A DNA stretch of 64,000 bases. It comes from Selaginella tamariscina. Lineage: Eukaryota; Streptophyta; Lycopodiopsida; Selaginellales; Selaginellaceae. The position numbers and the translations under genes were made by a program. Location: positions 314,891-378,890 of the forward strand of contig PUQB01000120.1 of assembly GCA_003024785.1 (NCBI GenBank), read 5' to 3'. A model generated the notes under the pieces. It made no database searches and was not told where the DNA came from. It was given only the letters and a program-made list of their open reading frames with translations. Shown piece by piece: positions 12,093 through 24,208 of this stretch; the first letter of the stretch is position 1; each line of letters starts with the position of its first letter.

Positions 12093-13070
12093 ATGGCTGA
12101 TTTTGAGCATTTTCAACACGAGCACCAAATGCTACTTCATGAGCTGGCCACTTTGCGCCAAGTGGTCACCGACCTGCAAGGTTCCACCACTGCGGCACAT
12201 GCAGCTGCTGATGCATCCTCCAAGGCTGCTGCGCAGGCTCTCTCCCAGGCATCGGTGGTTTCCTCTTCATCAAACTTTTCTTCGGAGCCGAAGGTTAGCA
12301 TGCCAGAGAAGTTCAGTGGTAATCGTGCCGATTTCCAAGGTTTCCTGAATCAGATCCGACTCTTGATCCGTATGCAACCACGGCGCTACTCGACTGATGC
12401 TCAAAAGGTGGGTCTTTTGGCATCCTTACTAAGTGGATCTCCACGGGCTTGGGTTGCCCCCTTGCTGGAGCGTGACGATCCACTGATGGAAGACTTTGAA
12501 GGTTTCGTGGCTGCCTTTGAAGCCTGTTTTGGAGATCCTGATAAGTACCGTTCTGCATGCACGAAGTTACGGAAGCTCACTCAAGGATCCCGACCAGCTT
12601 CCGTCTATGCATCCGAATTTCAGCAACTTTGCACGAACATTCCATGGGACGAGACTGCATTGATCGAACACTTCCGTTTTGGGTTGAGGGACGACGTGAA
12701 GGACCTTCTCCTTACGTTACCGGATGCCCAAACATTAGCGGAGATCATGCAACAAGCTGTTCGTTGCGACAACCGTTTGTTCGAGCGTCGTCAGGAAAGA
12801 TCCCGTCAACAGTTCCTGCAAACCAATCCTACAGCTGTGGTACATGTTCCTGCACCACCTTCTGGAGTAGTTCCTATGGAGGTTGAGAAATCCAAGCGTG
12901 GCTCTCTTTCCGCTGCCGAGAAGCAACGTCGTCGCAGTGAGAACCTGTGCTTGTATTGTGGTGGAGCAGGACACAAGGTGGCAGATTGTCCTATTAAAGC
13001 CAGGAACTTCAAGACGCGTGAAGTCGAAGCCGAAGTTCAGTCGGAAAACTCCAATGTCCACTTCGTCTAG
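12093..13070 (+). CDS. gag: Gag polyprotein of the gypsy element
   Basis: A 325-residue open frame. The N-terminus (residues 1-30) is a short predicted coiled coil ([18 protein letters not shown]). The central part (about 75-245) is a capsid-like Retrotrans_gag region with the landmarks [17 protein letters not shown] and [10 protein letters not shown]. Near the C-terminus residues 286-299 form a CCHC zinc knuckle, C-x2-C-x4-H-x4-C ([14 protein letters not shown]), which in this family binds the genomic RNA during packaging. The stop is at 13068-13070. The pol frame is -1 relative to gag and already open across the end of gag, so pol is probably made by a -1 frameshift, although I see no canonical X-XXY-YYZ slippery heptamer. 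Confidence 0.9.
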   Translation: MADFEHFQHEHQMLLHELATLRQVVTDLQGSTTAAHAAADASSKAAAQALSQASVVSSSSNFSSEPKVSMPEKFSGNRADFQGFLNQIRLLIRMQPRRYSTDAQKVGLLASLLSGSPRAWVAPLLERDDPLMEDFEGFVAAFEACFGDPDKYRSACTKLRKLTQGSRPASVYASEFQQLCTNIPWDETALIEHFRFGLRDDVKDLLLTLPDAQTLAEIMQQAVRCDNRLFERRQERSRQQFLQTNPTAVVHVPAPPSGVVPMEVEKSKRGSLSAAEKQRRRSENLCLYCGGAGHKVADCPIKARNFKTREVEAEVQSENSNVHFV

Positions 13071-13081
13071 GAGCCGCGAAG

Positions 13082-16000
13082 TTGGACGTAGGTGCAGGCT
13101 CCATTGGTGCTGCTCATACCATCCCGTCACTTAAGTTTCCTGTACACATTCATCTTAATAATCGAGAGCTCATGGAGTTTGCCTTGTTAGACACTGGTGC
13201 AAATGCATGCTTCATGGATGACACGTTTGCAACTCAACATGGCATTTCGGTGGTGAAGTTGAAGCGTGCAGTTCCTGTAGAGGTGGCCGATGGGCGTCTA
13301 ATTGCTTCCGGTGCAGTTACCCATGCTACCGAACCTCTCTCCTGCAGGTATGGCACATTCAACTGTTCAATTTCCTTCAACTTGATCAAGACTCGGTCGA
13401 CTCCCATCATTTTGGGCATGCCATGGTTCGTTGTTGCAAATCCGCAGATCGACTGGAGGTCTAGGACACTCACGTTTTCCTCTCCAACTTCTAGGATCAA
13501 TCCTGTACCTTCCTGCGTGCAGGATACATCCTTAGTATCTGAGGCAGTACAAGCTACAGGATTGACCGTACCTGTTCCTGTACCAGTGTTGAAGACTCCT
13601 CCTCGACAGGATTCACCTCATGGCAGTTCCTCAGCACATCCGCAGGCTCTCCCCATTCCTGTAAGTTTGCGGTGTCCTGTACAGGGTTCTTCCAATCCTG
13701 TATCAGTGTCGAAGGTTCCTCCTCAACAGGATCCACCTCCTGTTGATTCGTCAGCACATTCGCAGGCTTCTTCCACTCTTGCGCAACCACGGACTCCTGT
13801 ACAGGATTCTTCCAATCCTGTACACTCACGGTGTCCTGTACAGGATTCTTCCAATCCTGTACACTCATCAACAACCACACAGGTTTTTTCCAATCCTGCT
13901 TCTTTCTGTTACCCTGCCTCTGTTCCATCCCCCAAGATCCTTCCTCTTTTTCAGTCACAGCTCCCTCCTTCTCCTCTCCGAGTTCTTACCACTACCATGC
14001 ATGAACTCGCCACTGATCCTGCCCCCTTCCACCTTTTTGCTTTTCAAGTAACTCCTACGTCCTCTCCTACCTTTCCTGTATCCGACTCCCCTGTTTTTTC
14101 TCCTTCTCCTTCTCCTTCTCCTCCTTCTTCCCTACCATCCAAGTACCACGACTTTAAGGACGTTTTTGACAAGCACAAGGCTGCAGTTCTTCCTGTTCAC
14201 AGGTCCTACGACTGTCCTATTGATCTTGCGGAAGGAAAGACTCCACCATTCGGACCGATCTATGCATTGTCACCCACAGAGTTGGAGGTTCTTCGTCAAT
14301 ACATCGAGGACAACTTAGGATCCGGCTTCATTCGTCACTCAAAGTCCCCTGCAGGAGCTCCTATCTTCTTTGTCAAGAAGAAGGATGGGAGTTTACGTTT
14401 GGTGGTGGACTACAGGGGTTTGAATCAAGTCACCATTCGGAATCGGTATCCGTTGCCATTGATCCCGGAACTTCTCGATCGGCTGCGAGGGGCAAAGGTG
14501 TTCACGAAGATCGACTTACGAGGAGCCTACAACCTTGTACGGATTCGTCCCGGCGATGAGTGGAAGACTGCCTTTCGTACAAGGTATGGACATTTTGAGT
14601 ACACGGTAATGCCTTTCGGCCTTACCAATGCCCCAGCTGTATTCCAACACATGGTGAACGACATTTTCCGTGACTTCTTGGACCAGTTTGTGGTGATCTA
14701 CCTCGACTCTTGATTTTCTCCAAGGACCAGGCGGCACATGACAAGCATGTACGACTAGTTTTAGAGCGGCTTCGCGAGCATGGCCTGTACGCGAAGTTGG
14801 AGAAGTGTTTTTTCGATAGGGATTCGGTGGAGTTCTTGGGCTACATCGTCTCTCCTGCTGGCGTTTCCATGGACATGCACAAGGTGAAGACCATCGTGGA
14901 GTGGGAGAGGCCCAAGTCGGTACGAGATGTACAATGTTTCCTTGGCTTTGCAAACTTCTACAGGCGGTTCATACAGGACTTCTCCAAGCGTGTACTTCCA
15001 CTCACAGAACTCACCAAGCGCACAGGACTTTTCTCTTGGTCCGACAAGGCGGAACACGCGTTCACAACACTCAAGGACGTTTTCACGACAGCTCCGATTT
15101 TAGCACATCCTGACCCTTCTCATCCTTTCTTCATTGAAGCAGATGCCTCGGATTTTGCAGTAGGATCCGTCCTATCGCAAGTTGGAGAGGACAAGTTGCT
15201 TCATCCTGTAGCCTTTCACTCTCGTAAGTTCCTGTCGGCGGAGATCAACTACGAGATTCATGACAAGGAACTCAAGGCCATTGTGGATTCGTTTGAGGAA
15301 TGGCGGCATTTCCTGGAAGGTGCTGCACATCCTGTACAAGTTCTTACGGATCACAAGAACCTGGAGTACTTTCAAACGGCTCGGGTCCTCAGTCGGCGAC
15401 AGGCTAGGTGGGCAGAGTTCCTATCACGTTTTGACTTCGTCATCGTCTACAGGCCCGGCTTTCGGAATGGCAAGGCGGACGCATTGTCTAGGCGCTCTTA
15501 CCTTGCACCAAGCCCGGGCGATCCTGCATTTGACGGTCAAAGGCAAGTGTTGTTGGGTCCTGATCGTTTCCGGCTTGCGGCACTGCAGGTTCATCAGGCT
15601 CCAGCAAATTCAACACTCCTACAGGACGTTCGTTCGCAGTTGCCTACAGACGACTTGGGAAAGAATGTGTTCTCACACATTCATCCTGACGTTGCAAGTT
15701 CCTCTTCCTCCAGTTCCCGTCCAGACTACAACCTATTCACCATACAGGATGGACTCCTGTACCGGGAAGGTCTCCTGTACGTTCCTGTTGGTATTTCTAG
15801 GACTCGTGTGGTACAGGATTGTCATGATACCCCGGCTACAGGACATTTTGGTGTGGCCAAGACAGTGGAATTGGTGACTCGCAACTATTGGTGGCCTGGG
15901 TTGCGAGGTTTTGTGGAGAGGTTTGTACGGAGTTGTGACACTTGTAGCAGGTCGAAGATGCCTCATCATGCACCCTCTGGTCTTCTTCGTCCTCTTCCTG

Positions 16001-17103
16001 TTCCGTCTGCTCCTTGGAGATCCATTTCTATGGATTTCCTCACAGATCTTCCTCCTTCCCGTGGATTTGATGCAGTTCTTGTGGTGGTTGACCGTTTCAC
16101 CAAGCAGGCTCATTTCCTACCCTGCAACAAGACAGCTACAGGTCAGACAACTGCCGAGTTGGTGATCCGCGAGGTGTTCCGACATCATGGTCTTCCTGAG
16201 AGCATTGTTTCCGATCGAGGTCCACAATTCATGTCCAAGTTTTGGCGAGAGCTTCTTCGGAGTCTACAGGTCAAAGCGGATCTTTCTTCAGGATATCACC
16301 CACAAACCGATGGGCAGTCCGAACGCACAATTCAGACCTTAGAACAGTATCTTCGTTGCTTCATCAGTTACCAGCAGGACAACTGGTTGGACCTCCTTCC
16401 AATGGCAGAGTTTGCCTACAACAACTCCATCCACGCATCTACAGGACAGACACCTTTCTTTGCTCTTACAGGCCACCATCCACGTTTTGACTTTGCTCCT
16501 ACCGCTTCTCCTTCTTCCGCTCCTGCAGTACAGGATCGTCTTCAGCATCTTCGGCAGGTACAGGATGATCTCCAGGTTCATCTTCAACAGGCACAGGAAC
16601 GATACAAGCATCATGCTGATGCTCACCGACAGCCGGCACCTGCATACAAGATTGGTGATCTCGTGTGGCTTCTTCGTCGACACATTCGCACCAACAGGCC
16701 TTCTTCTAAGTTGGATTTTCAACGATTGGGCCCTTATAGGATCGTGGCGGAGGTAAATCCTGTAGCTTTCCGACTCGAGTTACCATCCACGGTGAAACTT
16801 CATCCTGTGTTTCACACCTCTTTGTTGGAGCCGTATCATCCTTCTTCTCTTCCTGGTCGTGTTTCTTCTCCTCCCCCTCCTGTGGTCATTGACACGGAAC
16901 CTGAGTACGAAGTCGCAGCCATCCTTGACTCTCGTCTTCATCGTCACCAACTCCAATACTTGGTGGATTGGAAAGGGTACCTGCCTACTGATCGCACTTG
17001 GGAACCTGCATCCAACTTACTCCATGCTTCTTCCAAGGTTGCTGCCTTCCATCGGCATTATCCTGCTAAACCAGGTCCCAAGACTCGTGGAACTCGTCTT
17101 TAG
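13082..17103 (+). pseudogene. pol: Pol polyprotein (PR-RT-RH-IN-chromodomain), RT frame broken
   Basis: The first open frame (to 14713) has an aspartic protease with LLDTGA at residues 35-40, then a Pro/Ser-rich linker of about 200 residues, then reverse transcriptase ([25 protein letters not shown]). It stops exactly in the RT catalytic YxDD box: the frame reads IYLDS and then a stop, consistent with a net loss of 4 bases at about 14704-14712. The next frame (14710-17103) resumes with RT thumb, RNase H (IEADAS, AVGSVLSQ; KADALSRR), an integrase HHCC zinc finger (H..H..CDTC), a D,D35E core (SDRGPQF, HPQTDGQSER) and a C-terminal chromodomain (YLVDWKGY, RTWEPASNL), which targets chromovirus insertions to modified chromatin. 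The rest of pol is open, so the RT lesion is the only clear break, whether real or an assembly error. Confidence 0.9.
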
Positions 17104-17111
17104 GGAGGAGG
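17102..17111 (+). other. Polypurine tract
   Basis: AGGGAGGAGG lies just upstream of the 3' LTR start (17115), where plus-strand DNA synthesis of LTR elements is primed. Confidence 0.7.
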
Positions 17112-17114
17112 TGC

Positions 17115-17742
17115 TGTCACGACCCGATACAGAATACAGGATTCCGGATACAGGACATGGGTTGCAGGACTTTCCTACAGGATTCCGGATACAGGATATG
17201 GGTTGCAGGATTTTCCTACAGGATACTCCTACCAGGATTCCGGACACAGGATTCGGTTGCAGGATATTCCTACAGGATATGCCACAGGATATGCCTAGAG
17301 GATAAGGGACATGTGGACTCATCTTAGCCTCTGCATGCATGCATGCAATCACTTTTGCATGCATGCCTAGATTAGCTCTTGGAGTTGTGAGCATAAAAGC
17401 TCCGACCTAATTGTTGTACAATCAGTTACTATCAACACCAGTCTTACTACGATCAATCTTGTCTTGTCTTGTTTCCTGTCCTGTTCCTGTCTCGCTCCTA
17501 TTTCCTGTCCTGTTCCTGGATCCTGTCCTGCTCCGGGATCCTGTCCTGTTCCTGTTTTGCTCCCGGATCCTATCCTGTGCTTTCCTGTCTTGCTCCCGGA
17601 TCCTATCCTAATCCTGTCCTACTCCTAGATCCGTCCTGTTCCTATTCCTGGTTCCTGTCCTGCTCTCGGTCCTGTTCCTGAGTCAAGCCTTCATGTCCTT
17701 GGAATCCTGCTCTCTTCCTGTTTCCTGGATCGTGGCTTGACA
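17115..17742 (+). repeat. 3' LTR
   Basis: 628 bp and nearly identical to the 5' LTR. It has one A fewer near the start (TGTCACG against TGTCAACG), one more CATG unit in the TGCATGCATG tract near 17336 and an 11-base CCTGTCCTGTT-like unit more near 17475. These are slippage-type differences in simple repeats. Confidence 0.92.
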
Positions 17743-17960
17743 GTGGCATGTAATTGAAGTTGGGTTGACGCTGCAATACTTAACCCTACACTCATAAATC
17801 CTATCATCCAACATCATTTCTTTATGGCTTATTGCAGCATGGGATGCCATAGGTTCTCTTGTATTGTGGAATTTGGATGAAGTCAAGGCTGACACATAAT
17901 ATGCAGAGTCACAAACAAATAGTAGCACGAGTTCACCAGATGATGACTGCCTGCTGTGAT
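17743..17960 (-). pseudogene. ParB-like gene, 5' part beyond the retrotransposon
   Basis: Removing the element and one GTGGC joins 17748 to 11385. The minus strand then reads continuously QRQPNFNYMPLNQEHVVEL across the junction, showing that the insertion hit a coding exon. That exon seems to start at a TTGCAG acceptor near 17783, because the frame is closed just upstream by TAA. Another open minus frame lies upstream (to about 17960; LDDRIYECR) but I cannot tie it to the gene with certainty. Confidence 0.45.
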
Positions 17961-18000
17961 GGATGAGTGATTCTCTTTCTTCATGAGATTGAGGTTAGGA

Positions 18001-20540
18001 GAGGCATCATCACAGCTATAAATCCAATGGAAGCAGTGTCAGAAGAGAAACTAGAGTCCGACTTCGTGAGTGTAGTTGAGAGGTTTCACCTAATGGCACA
18101 TTGCATCCTGAATCCCTCGTGAGGTGGTGAACATTTGAATTAAGACGGCAAGATGGTCAACATATTCTGGGTTGGATTTCAATAATAACAACTCGGAAGA
18201 ACAACTCATATTTGAAGAGGTTCCTTGCATTGGTTCTATTGTATGAAAAGGCGATTCATGGGTTGCAGATCTTTCCCTGCAAGTTTCAGCAAGAGGGTGA
18301 AGATGGATCCTACATCTTCCGAAAGTGTTACGAGCATTTCCACGATTGACTGCTGCAAGAAGAAGTGTTGTCAAATGGCAGACCGGAATGAAATTACCCA
18401 ATGTACACATGTCTTTTGTACGCTCACCCAAAAGCAAAGGCATGAGTTTTATATGCTGCACTAACTAGGTGTATTGATGGAATGGCCTCAGACACAGGTT
18501 ATCAGAGTACATCCATGGTATTTAATAAGGTGGCCATCTACTTCAAAGCTTGGTACAGTATATACGGGATCCCAAAGACCACGTTCTACCGTCGGAGGGA
18601 TGAGTGGCTAGATGGAGCACGAACCTCAATACATGGGAACACTCGCTTGGTCAAAACCCGTTCTCACATTATGCTAGCCATAGAGATACTCAAGGCTTTT
18701 GTGGAAGCAAATGCAGACATGATGCCTCACAAATGCCGAACCCACAAATGCAAGGTCAGGAAAAATCTCAAGGTTTTGCCTTCAATCTACACTCATTGAA
18801 GCTATGTGAACATGTGAACAAGTGCCTCAGTTTGATGGGGCTCCAAGCAATCTGCACTGGTACCTTCAACAACATATGGAATACTCATTTTAAAGATGTG
18901 GAGATTGCAAAACACTCTAGCTTTTCAAAGTGTGACACTTGTACATCATTGAAGGCTGCAGAGGCTTGTGCAAAAACCTTGGTGGAAATCACTGCCATTC
19001 AAAAAGATGGAGGCCCACATGATTGCACAACAAACTTGTCGGTCTCAATACTATGCACACTACATGCTTTCTGTGTCACGCCTATCAGAGTACCTGTGCT
19101 TGATCCATGACAAATGGATCATTCAAAGACTAGCATTCCAAAGCTCGTTGCAACACCAAAGTGCCTTGGAAATGTCATGAAACTTTCGATTTCATTGATA
19201 GATGTGCTAACACATAGACACGGTTGTGAGTCATATGGACACTTTTCACTTCCACATTGGTCTAGCGACTCCAATTTCACTATTGGGTTGTTGGGCATGT
19301 ATTTTAGAAACCTTGAAGCCCACTCATAAACAAGTCTTATCAGTGATCTCAAAGTGAAGAATCAACACTTTCAACCTTTACATAATGCTCTCATGAACAC
19401 GTCTGCACTTGAGGTTACTTGGGAATATGAGAGGCATTATCAGCAACCTGCACAAAAAACAGATGGCCCTGTTAAAGTTCAGGTTCAGTGGAGGGATCTA
19501 GCTCAAATAGTGTACATGTGAGCATACTTGTCAATGCTTGTTGCCAAATGTGTGTTTGAGACAATCACGCTCAGTTTCCTTATGGTTGGTCACATTCATG
19601 AAGATATTGATGCGTTCTTCAGCAAGGTCTCCAACTCTACAAAAAGAACAAGTGCACTTACCTTACTGCATATGATGAATGTTTTTAAAAACTGCATCTC
19701 CAAAAAAAGTTGTGCTTTGCTTGTAATTGAGGTGCCAGACTTCAAAAATTTCTTAAAGAGTATATAAAAGAGGGAGTGATTCTTTAGTTGGTCACCTTGT
19801 GCCGTTACAATTCTTTTTCTCTATACGAGATGGTATACCTATTATGCAGTACAAGTTACGGCCATCAGAGCATGAGTGATTACCGAAAGAGGGGTTAATG
19901 CTCTTCAAAAGTGGAGAGAATGGAAAGTCACTTCTCCCAGAAGGACAACCAGACCCTATTTCATTGAGTGCCCAGCTCAAGGAACAAGAAGTTATTATTG
20001 ATGGCATTAAAAAATATGTGGCATGAGTTCAAAAATTGATGCTAAAGAATTCTGATAAGGCAACTGGTTACTCAGAATTATATAAGCATGTGCTCGACTA
20101 TTGAGAGACTGTTGTTTGAGAGTTTGAAGGGCTTACTGTCACAAGTACAGAATTGCAACACCCTTTTTGGCTTAAAACAAGGTGGTGAAGGAGATTAAAG
20201 TGAACATCATTAAGCACAGACGACATAAAAGCCAGTAGTGATGTGGAAGTGCAAACCCCACACTTGTTGGACAAAGGAACCAAAAACCCAAATCAACTTT
20301 GATTGTTACAAGGATCTTCAAAAAGTAATGATGGTTCTCATTACTTTAGATGTGTCATATAATCAGCCTATTTGGATGGGTCAAATTATTGACACACCTG
20401 AAGTAATCACAAAAAATAGTATGGTTAGGTTGCATGGTTCAAACCATAAAAAAGGCGACATGAGAAGGAGAGAGAAAGATATAATGGATGCCTTGAGAAA
20501 ACATGGTCTCCTAATCAAAAAGACCCAGCATGTTTTATAA
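18001..20540 (+). pseudogene. DUF7869-type transposon-associated gene, decayed
   Basis: Coding remnants on the plus strand in several frames. In order: a Cys-rich CCKKKCCQ block (about 18345), YGIPKTTFYRRRDEW (18570-18610), a C-x2-C stretch KCDTCTSLKAAEA (about 18930), MDHSKTSIPKL (19114), VGHIHEDIDAFFSKVS (about 19585-19630), VIQYKLRPSE-like sequence (about 19840) and PIWMGQIIDTPEV near 20370-20400. The order Cys-rich N-terminus, D-K/M-D-x-SK, then GHxHEDID is what I know from DUF7869 proteins, abundant and often transposon-associated genes of uncertain function in non-vascular plants, algae and animals. At least five frame changes or stops make it a pseudogene. No terminal repeats were found. 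Confidence 0.55.
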
Positions 20541-23500
20541 ATGTTAAATCCATTTGATCTGGGTGGATGTCAAGAAGCATTGATAAAGTCACAATTAACA
20601 AAACTGCAAGGGAATGTATGTTTTCTAAAGCTTAAAGCAATTACAAAATTAAAAATATCGTATATTTAATATTTATAATTATTATAAACTCTTTAATAAT
20701 AGTAACCAAATTCTATACTTAACTATATAAATTTAAAACCAATATGGAAGATTGACTATATTATTATAGGATTTGTATATTATATATATATTATTACTAC
20801 TACAAATTTTTAATTATAATGTTATATTTAAATATTAATATTTTAATAACAACATCAATATATTATATAATGTACCTCTTATGCTCTTCCTTAATTGTTA
20901 TATTAGGCAATAATTATATAATTTAATACCTTCTACTTTTATAATGTTATTAATTTTTGTTCAATGCATCTACAATTAATTAAAGGGCCGATTACAAAAT
21001 TAGAATATTTTGTTTTTAACATATATTCTAAAGAATATTCCTTTAATATTAAAAATTAGCTAAAATTGTTAATTATTAAGAAATGGGACTATAGCTATGC
21101 CCATTTTAGTTACAACATGTATATTATGTTATTTCACAAGGATCAATGGTGATTATAAGAGTTAAAATAAAAATGTAATCACAAATAAAATAATTCTAAA
21201 GGCAGGAGAAAAATAACAAAATCCATCGAAGTAGTGGTTCCCTCTCAAGAAAAAAGTTCCTCGTCAAACTCCTACTTCCACATGGATTTCAATATTTCTC
21301 AAACCTAATTTCTTCTTTCTTCAAACGGTGCAATTGTCTCCTCTAAATTTGATATGTTAAATATTTTGTACTCAATTTAGTAGCCTCTCAAACCTTAATA
21401 AGTCATTAAACTTCTTTACATTCAATACCATTAATTATTCTTCTCACATTTAATTTTTCAATTTCATCAGCACTTTTTTACCAACATGCCAAATGATGAT
21501 GAGGTGCCTTCTTCATCAACTCAGTTCGACAAACACATAAATGAGCTAGTTTCTTCACCACTACTCAAAAGACCTCAGCGAATGGTGATCAAACCTATTT
21601 GTGAAGAAGATGTTCATGCAAAGGCAATCAAGGTGGTTGAACATCCTATGCTTGGATCCAAAAAATTAATTGTCACTTTCTAGTATCAAGAAGGCTTACA
21701 ATGGTCTCATGACTCCACTAGTCCATGACTTGAATATATGAATATGTAAAAAGAACTAGAAGAATGTATACATATGTTGTTGTTTTATTTTTTTATTTTT
21801 ATATTCTTTAAAGAACACATAATAGCTTTGGACAAGAAAGCCTAAAACACTGAAGATTTCAAACAATTATGTGCTTTGGTAAAAAGCTATTGAATAATCT
21901 GATGTAAGTATATCCAAAATCTTTTTTTACTTAAAACTTTTTTTTTGAAATATTTTTTTAATATATGTTTTGTCAAATCAAATCAAGGTATTTTATTTCA
22001 TTTGTCCATTTGATATTTTATTAGTGGCTTTTTTATTTATGACAAAACCAAAAGAGACTCTTAATAATATATGAAGCATGCAAACAAAAAAGGTCCTTAT
22101 ACTACTGAAGACTCAACTAAAAGTAATATATTTAAAACAAGAACAAAACAATATCTTTTAACATCTTCTTTAATTAAAAAATGTCACCCAAGAAGATAGA
22201 AACTTTAATGTTGGATATTATGAAATGGAACATTTTAAAATTGTCACACTAACTTGTGGATTCATCATAAATATGTCCATCAACAAGAAATTGTATTTTG
22301 CATATGTATAATACATTAAAATTAACATTTGTATTACAGCTTCCAAATAAGAAAATGAGGAGTTAATTACTTATTTAGTTTATTAATGGCATGTGTGACT
22401 TTGTTAAATGAGAAAGGGAGGAGAGTTGCTGCATATGAAATTCAAAACAAAGAAATTAGTAAGGAATCATTAAGATATGAATTATTAAAGGTATGAAACA
22501 TGTTTGTGTGTGTATAATATATTACTTATGTGTGTGGTATTTTTAACATACATATACTTATATTATAATGTATTATTCTATACATAATTAATTTATAATG
22601 TTATTTATTTATTATTATTTCATATAAACTTATGATTTAATTCAACTTTTTATTTTTGTATGTAACTCATTAAAGTTGCTCATGAGTGTAAAAATGTCAA
22701 ACTTGAACATAATAGTGGATATTCATATATACAAACTCTACATGATGCATTTTTTTGGGGATAAGTTCAAGTGGAGTAAGAACTATTTATCTAAGATAAA
22801 TAAGTTTTAATAATTATTAATTTGTGTATTTTTGTAATTACAAAATAGCATTTTAATTACTTTGTCTTATTAATTTAATAAAAATATTATGATTTTAGAA
22901 AAACATATTATATTTATAATAGACATGATAGTGATGTGGCAATAAAATTCCATGCTAACTTTGATATATTAGTGTTTATATAAATTAACATGGTAATAAA
23001 TATGATGTGGTAATAAAATTTCACTCTTGCTTTTATACATTCTATTTAAACAAATGTGGTGCACTTACATGAAGCTTAAATGAATAATATAATATAATTT
23101 TAAAAGAATGAATTATATAATAAAATTAAAATAACATATTAGCACTTTTAATTACATCGTTTCATTATAATAAATAACTTAGTATAGTTTCATGTCAAAA
23201 CCCAAGAAAGTTTGTATCAAATTGATAACCAACTATGTTTAATTAACAAACTAATACTCATTTATTACACCTAATGACCAATTTGAGCCCAATACATATA
23301 AGCAAACAATTTGAAATAGTACGTCAAACACACAATTTGAAATAGTGTGTGAATTTCATTATATTTTCATGTTTCCCTATGTAATTTCATGTTTTTTAAT
23401 AATAGAAATACAATTATAAATATTCAAATTTTAATCCATATTGTTTTAAAAATGTATAAGTTATATAAACAAGAATTATAAAATTATTGACTTTACATTA

Positions 23501-23931
23501 TCATTAAAAAAAAATTCTTACACATAAGAATTTGTAAGTATCTGATTAATTTTATTTAAATTATTTAAATAATAATAATAAATTATAATAAAACCAAAAA
23601 CATCAATATAATTCAACCCTTAAATTATTGTTAAGTATGGATTTTTTTCTTACTAAAGAGATTTTTCTTATTCCACTATAAGATATGCATCTTTCTTTTT
23701 TGACTAACTTTGCCAGTTATAATTAATAAACATAAAATTCTTTATTATTTATAGGGTAAATTTATAATTTCAGAAAGTATATATAAATTTAATAATATTC
23801 AGAATAGGATTGTATTTTTGTCTATTTTAAAATTAAAATATAAAAAACGAAGTTAAAATACACAAGTGGGTACATAATAATTAAAATTTGATAGACATAA
23901 GATAATTTAAAAACTTCTATTCAAGCATCAG
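20541..23931. other. AT-rich intergenic DNA
   Basis: Mostly A/T with short TA tracts. The only modest open frame is 21486-21683 (+, 65 codons, starting MPNDDEVPSSSTQF), which is Ser/Pro-rich at its start and less AT-rich than its surroundings. It matches nothing I recognise and may be a gene fragment. Nothing else is supported. Confidence 0.4.
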
Positions 23932-24166
23932 GCGTGACAGCTCTCATTTTGGATTACATTCCAAGTTCATGCACTCGTACGCTGGACTTTATTTGATATC
24001 CACCCTTGTCAATTGCAACTTGCATAATCTATAGACGTGTTTAATTAAAATTTGTGTATATACTTTGCTTGGTCAACTATGGTATCATGTGATATAAGCA
24101 ATTAACACACGCACACATACACAGACATCTCTCTCTCTCACACACACGCACACACATACACAGACA

Positions 24167-24208
<42 letters not shown>

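Larger units (their letters stand above)
11386..17742 (+). mobile_element. Ty3/gypsy LTR retrotransposon, chromovirus type
   Basis: An almost complete 6.36-kb element: 5' LTR, gag, protease, reverse transcriptase, RNase H, integrase, C-terminal chromodomain, polypurine tract and 3' LTR. The ends are TGTCA...TGACA, and the 5-bp target duplication GTGGC flanks both sides (11381-11385 and 17743-17747), so both insertion boundaries are precise. The two LTRs differ by only a few indels (1, 4 and 11 bases) and almost no substitutions, which suggests a recent insertion. The element is clearly richer in GC than its surroundings. It sits inside the minus-strand ParB-like gene, in opposite orientation. 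A canonical primer-binding site such as TGGTATCAGAGC is not visible after 11999. Confidence 0.95.

Noticed and set aside
13030..13082. Canonical -1 slippery site between gag and pol
   Set aside because: The frame relation is -1 and pol is open across the end of gag, but no X-XXY-YYZ heptamer is present, so no site is annotated.
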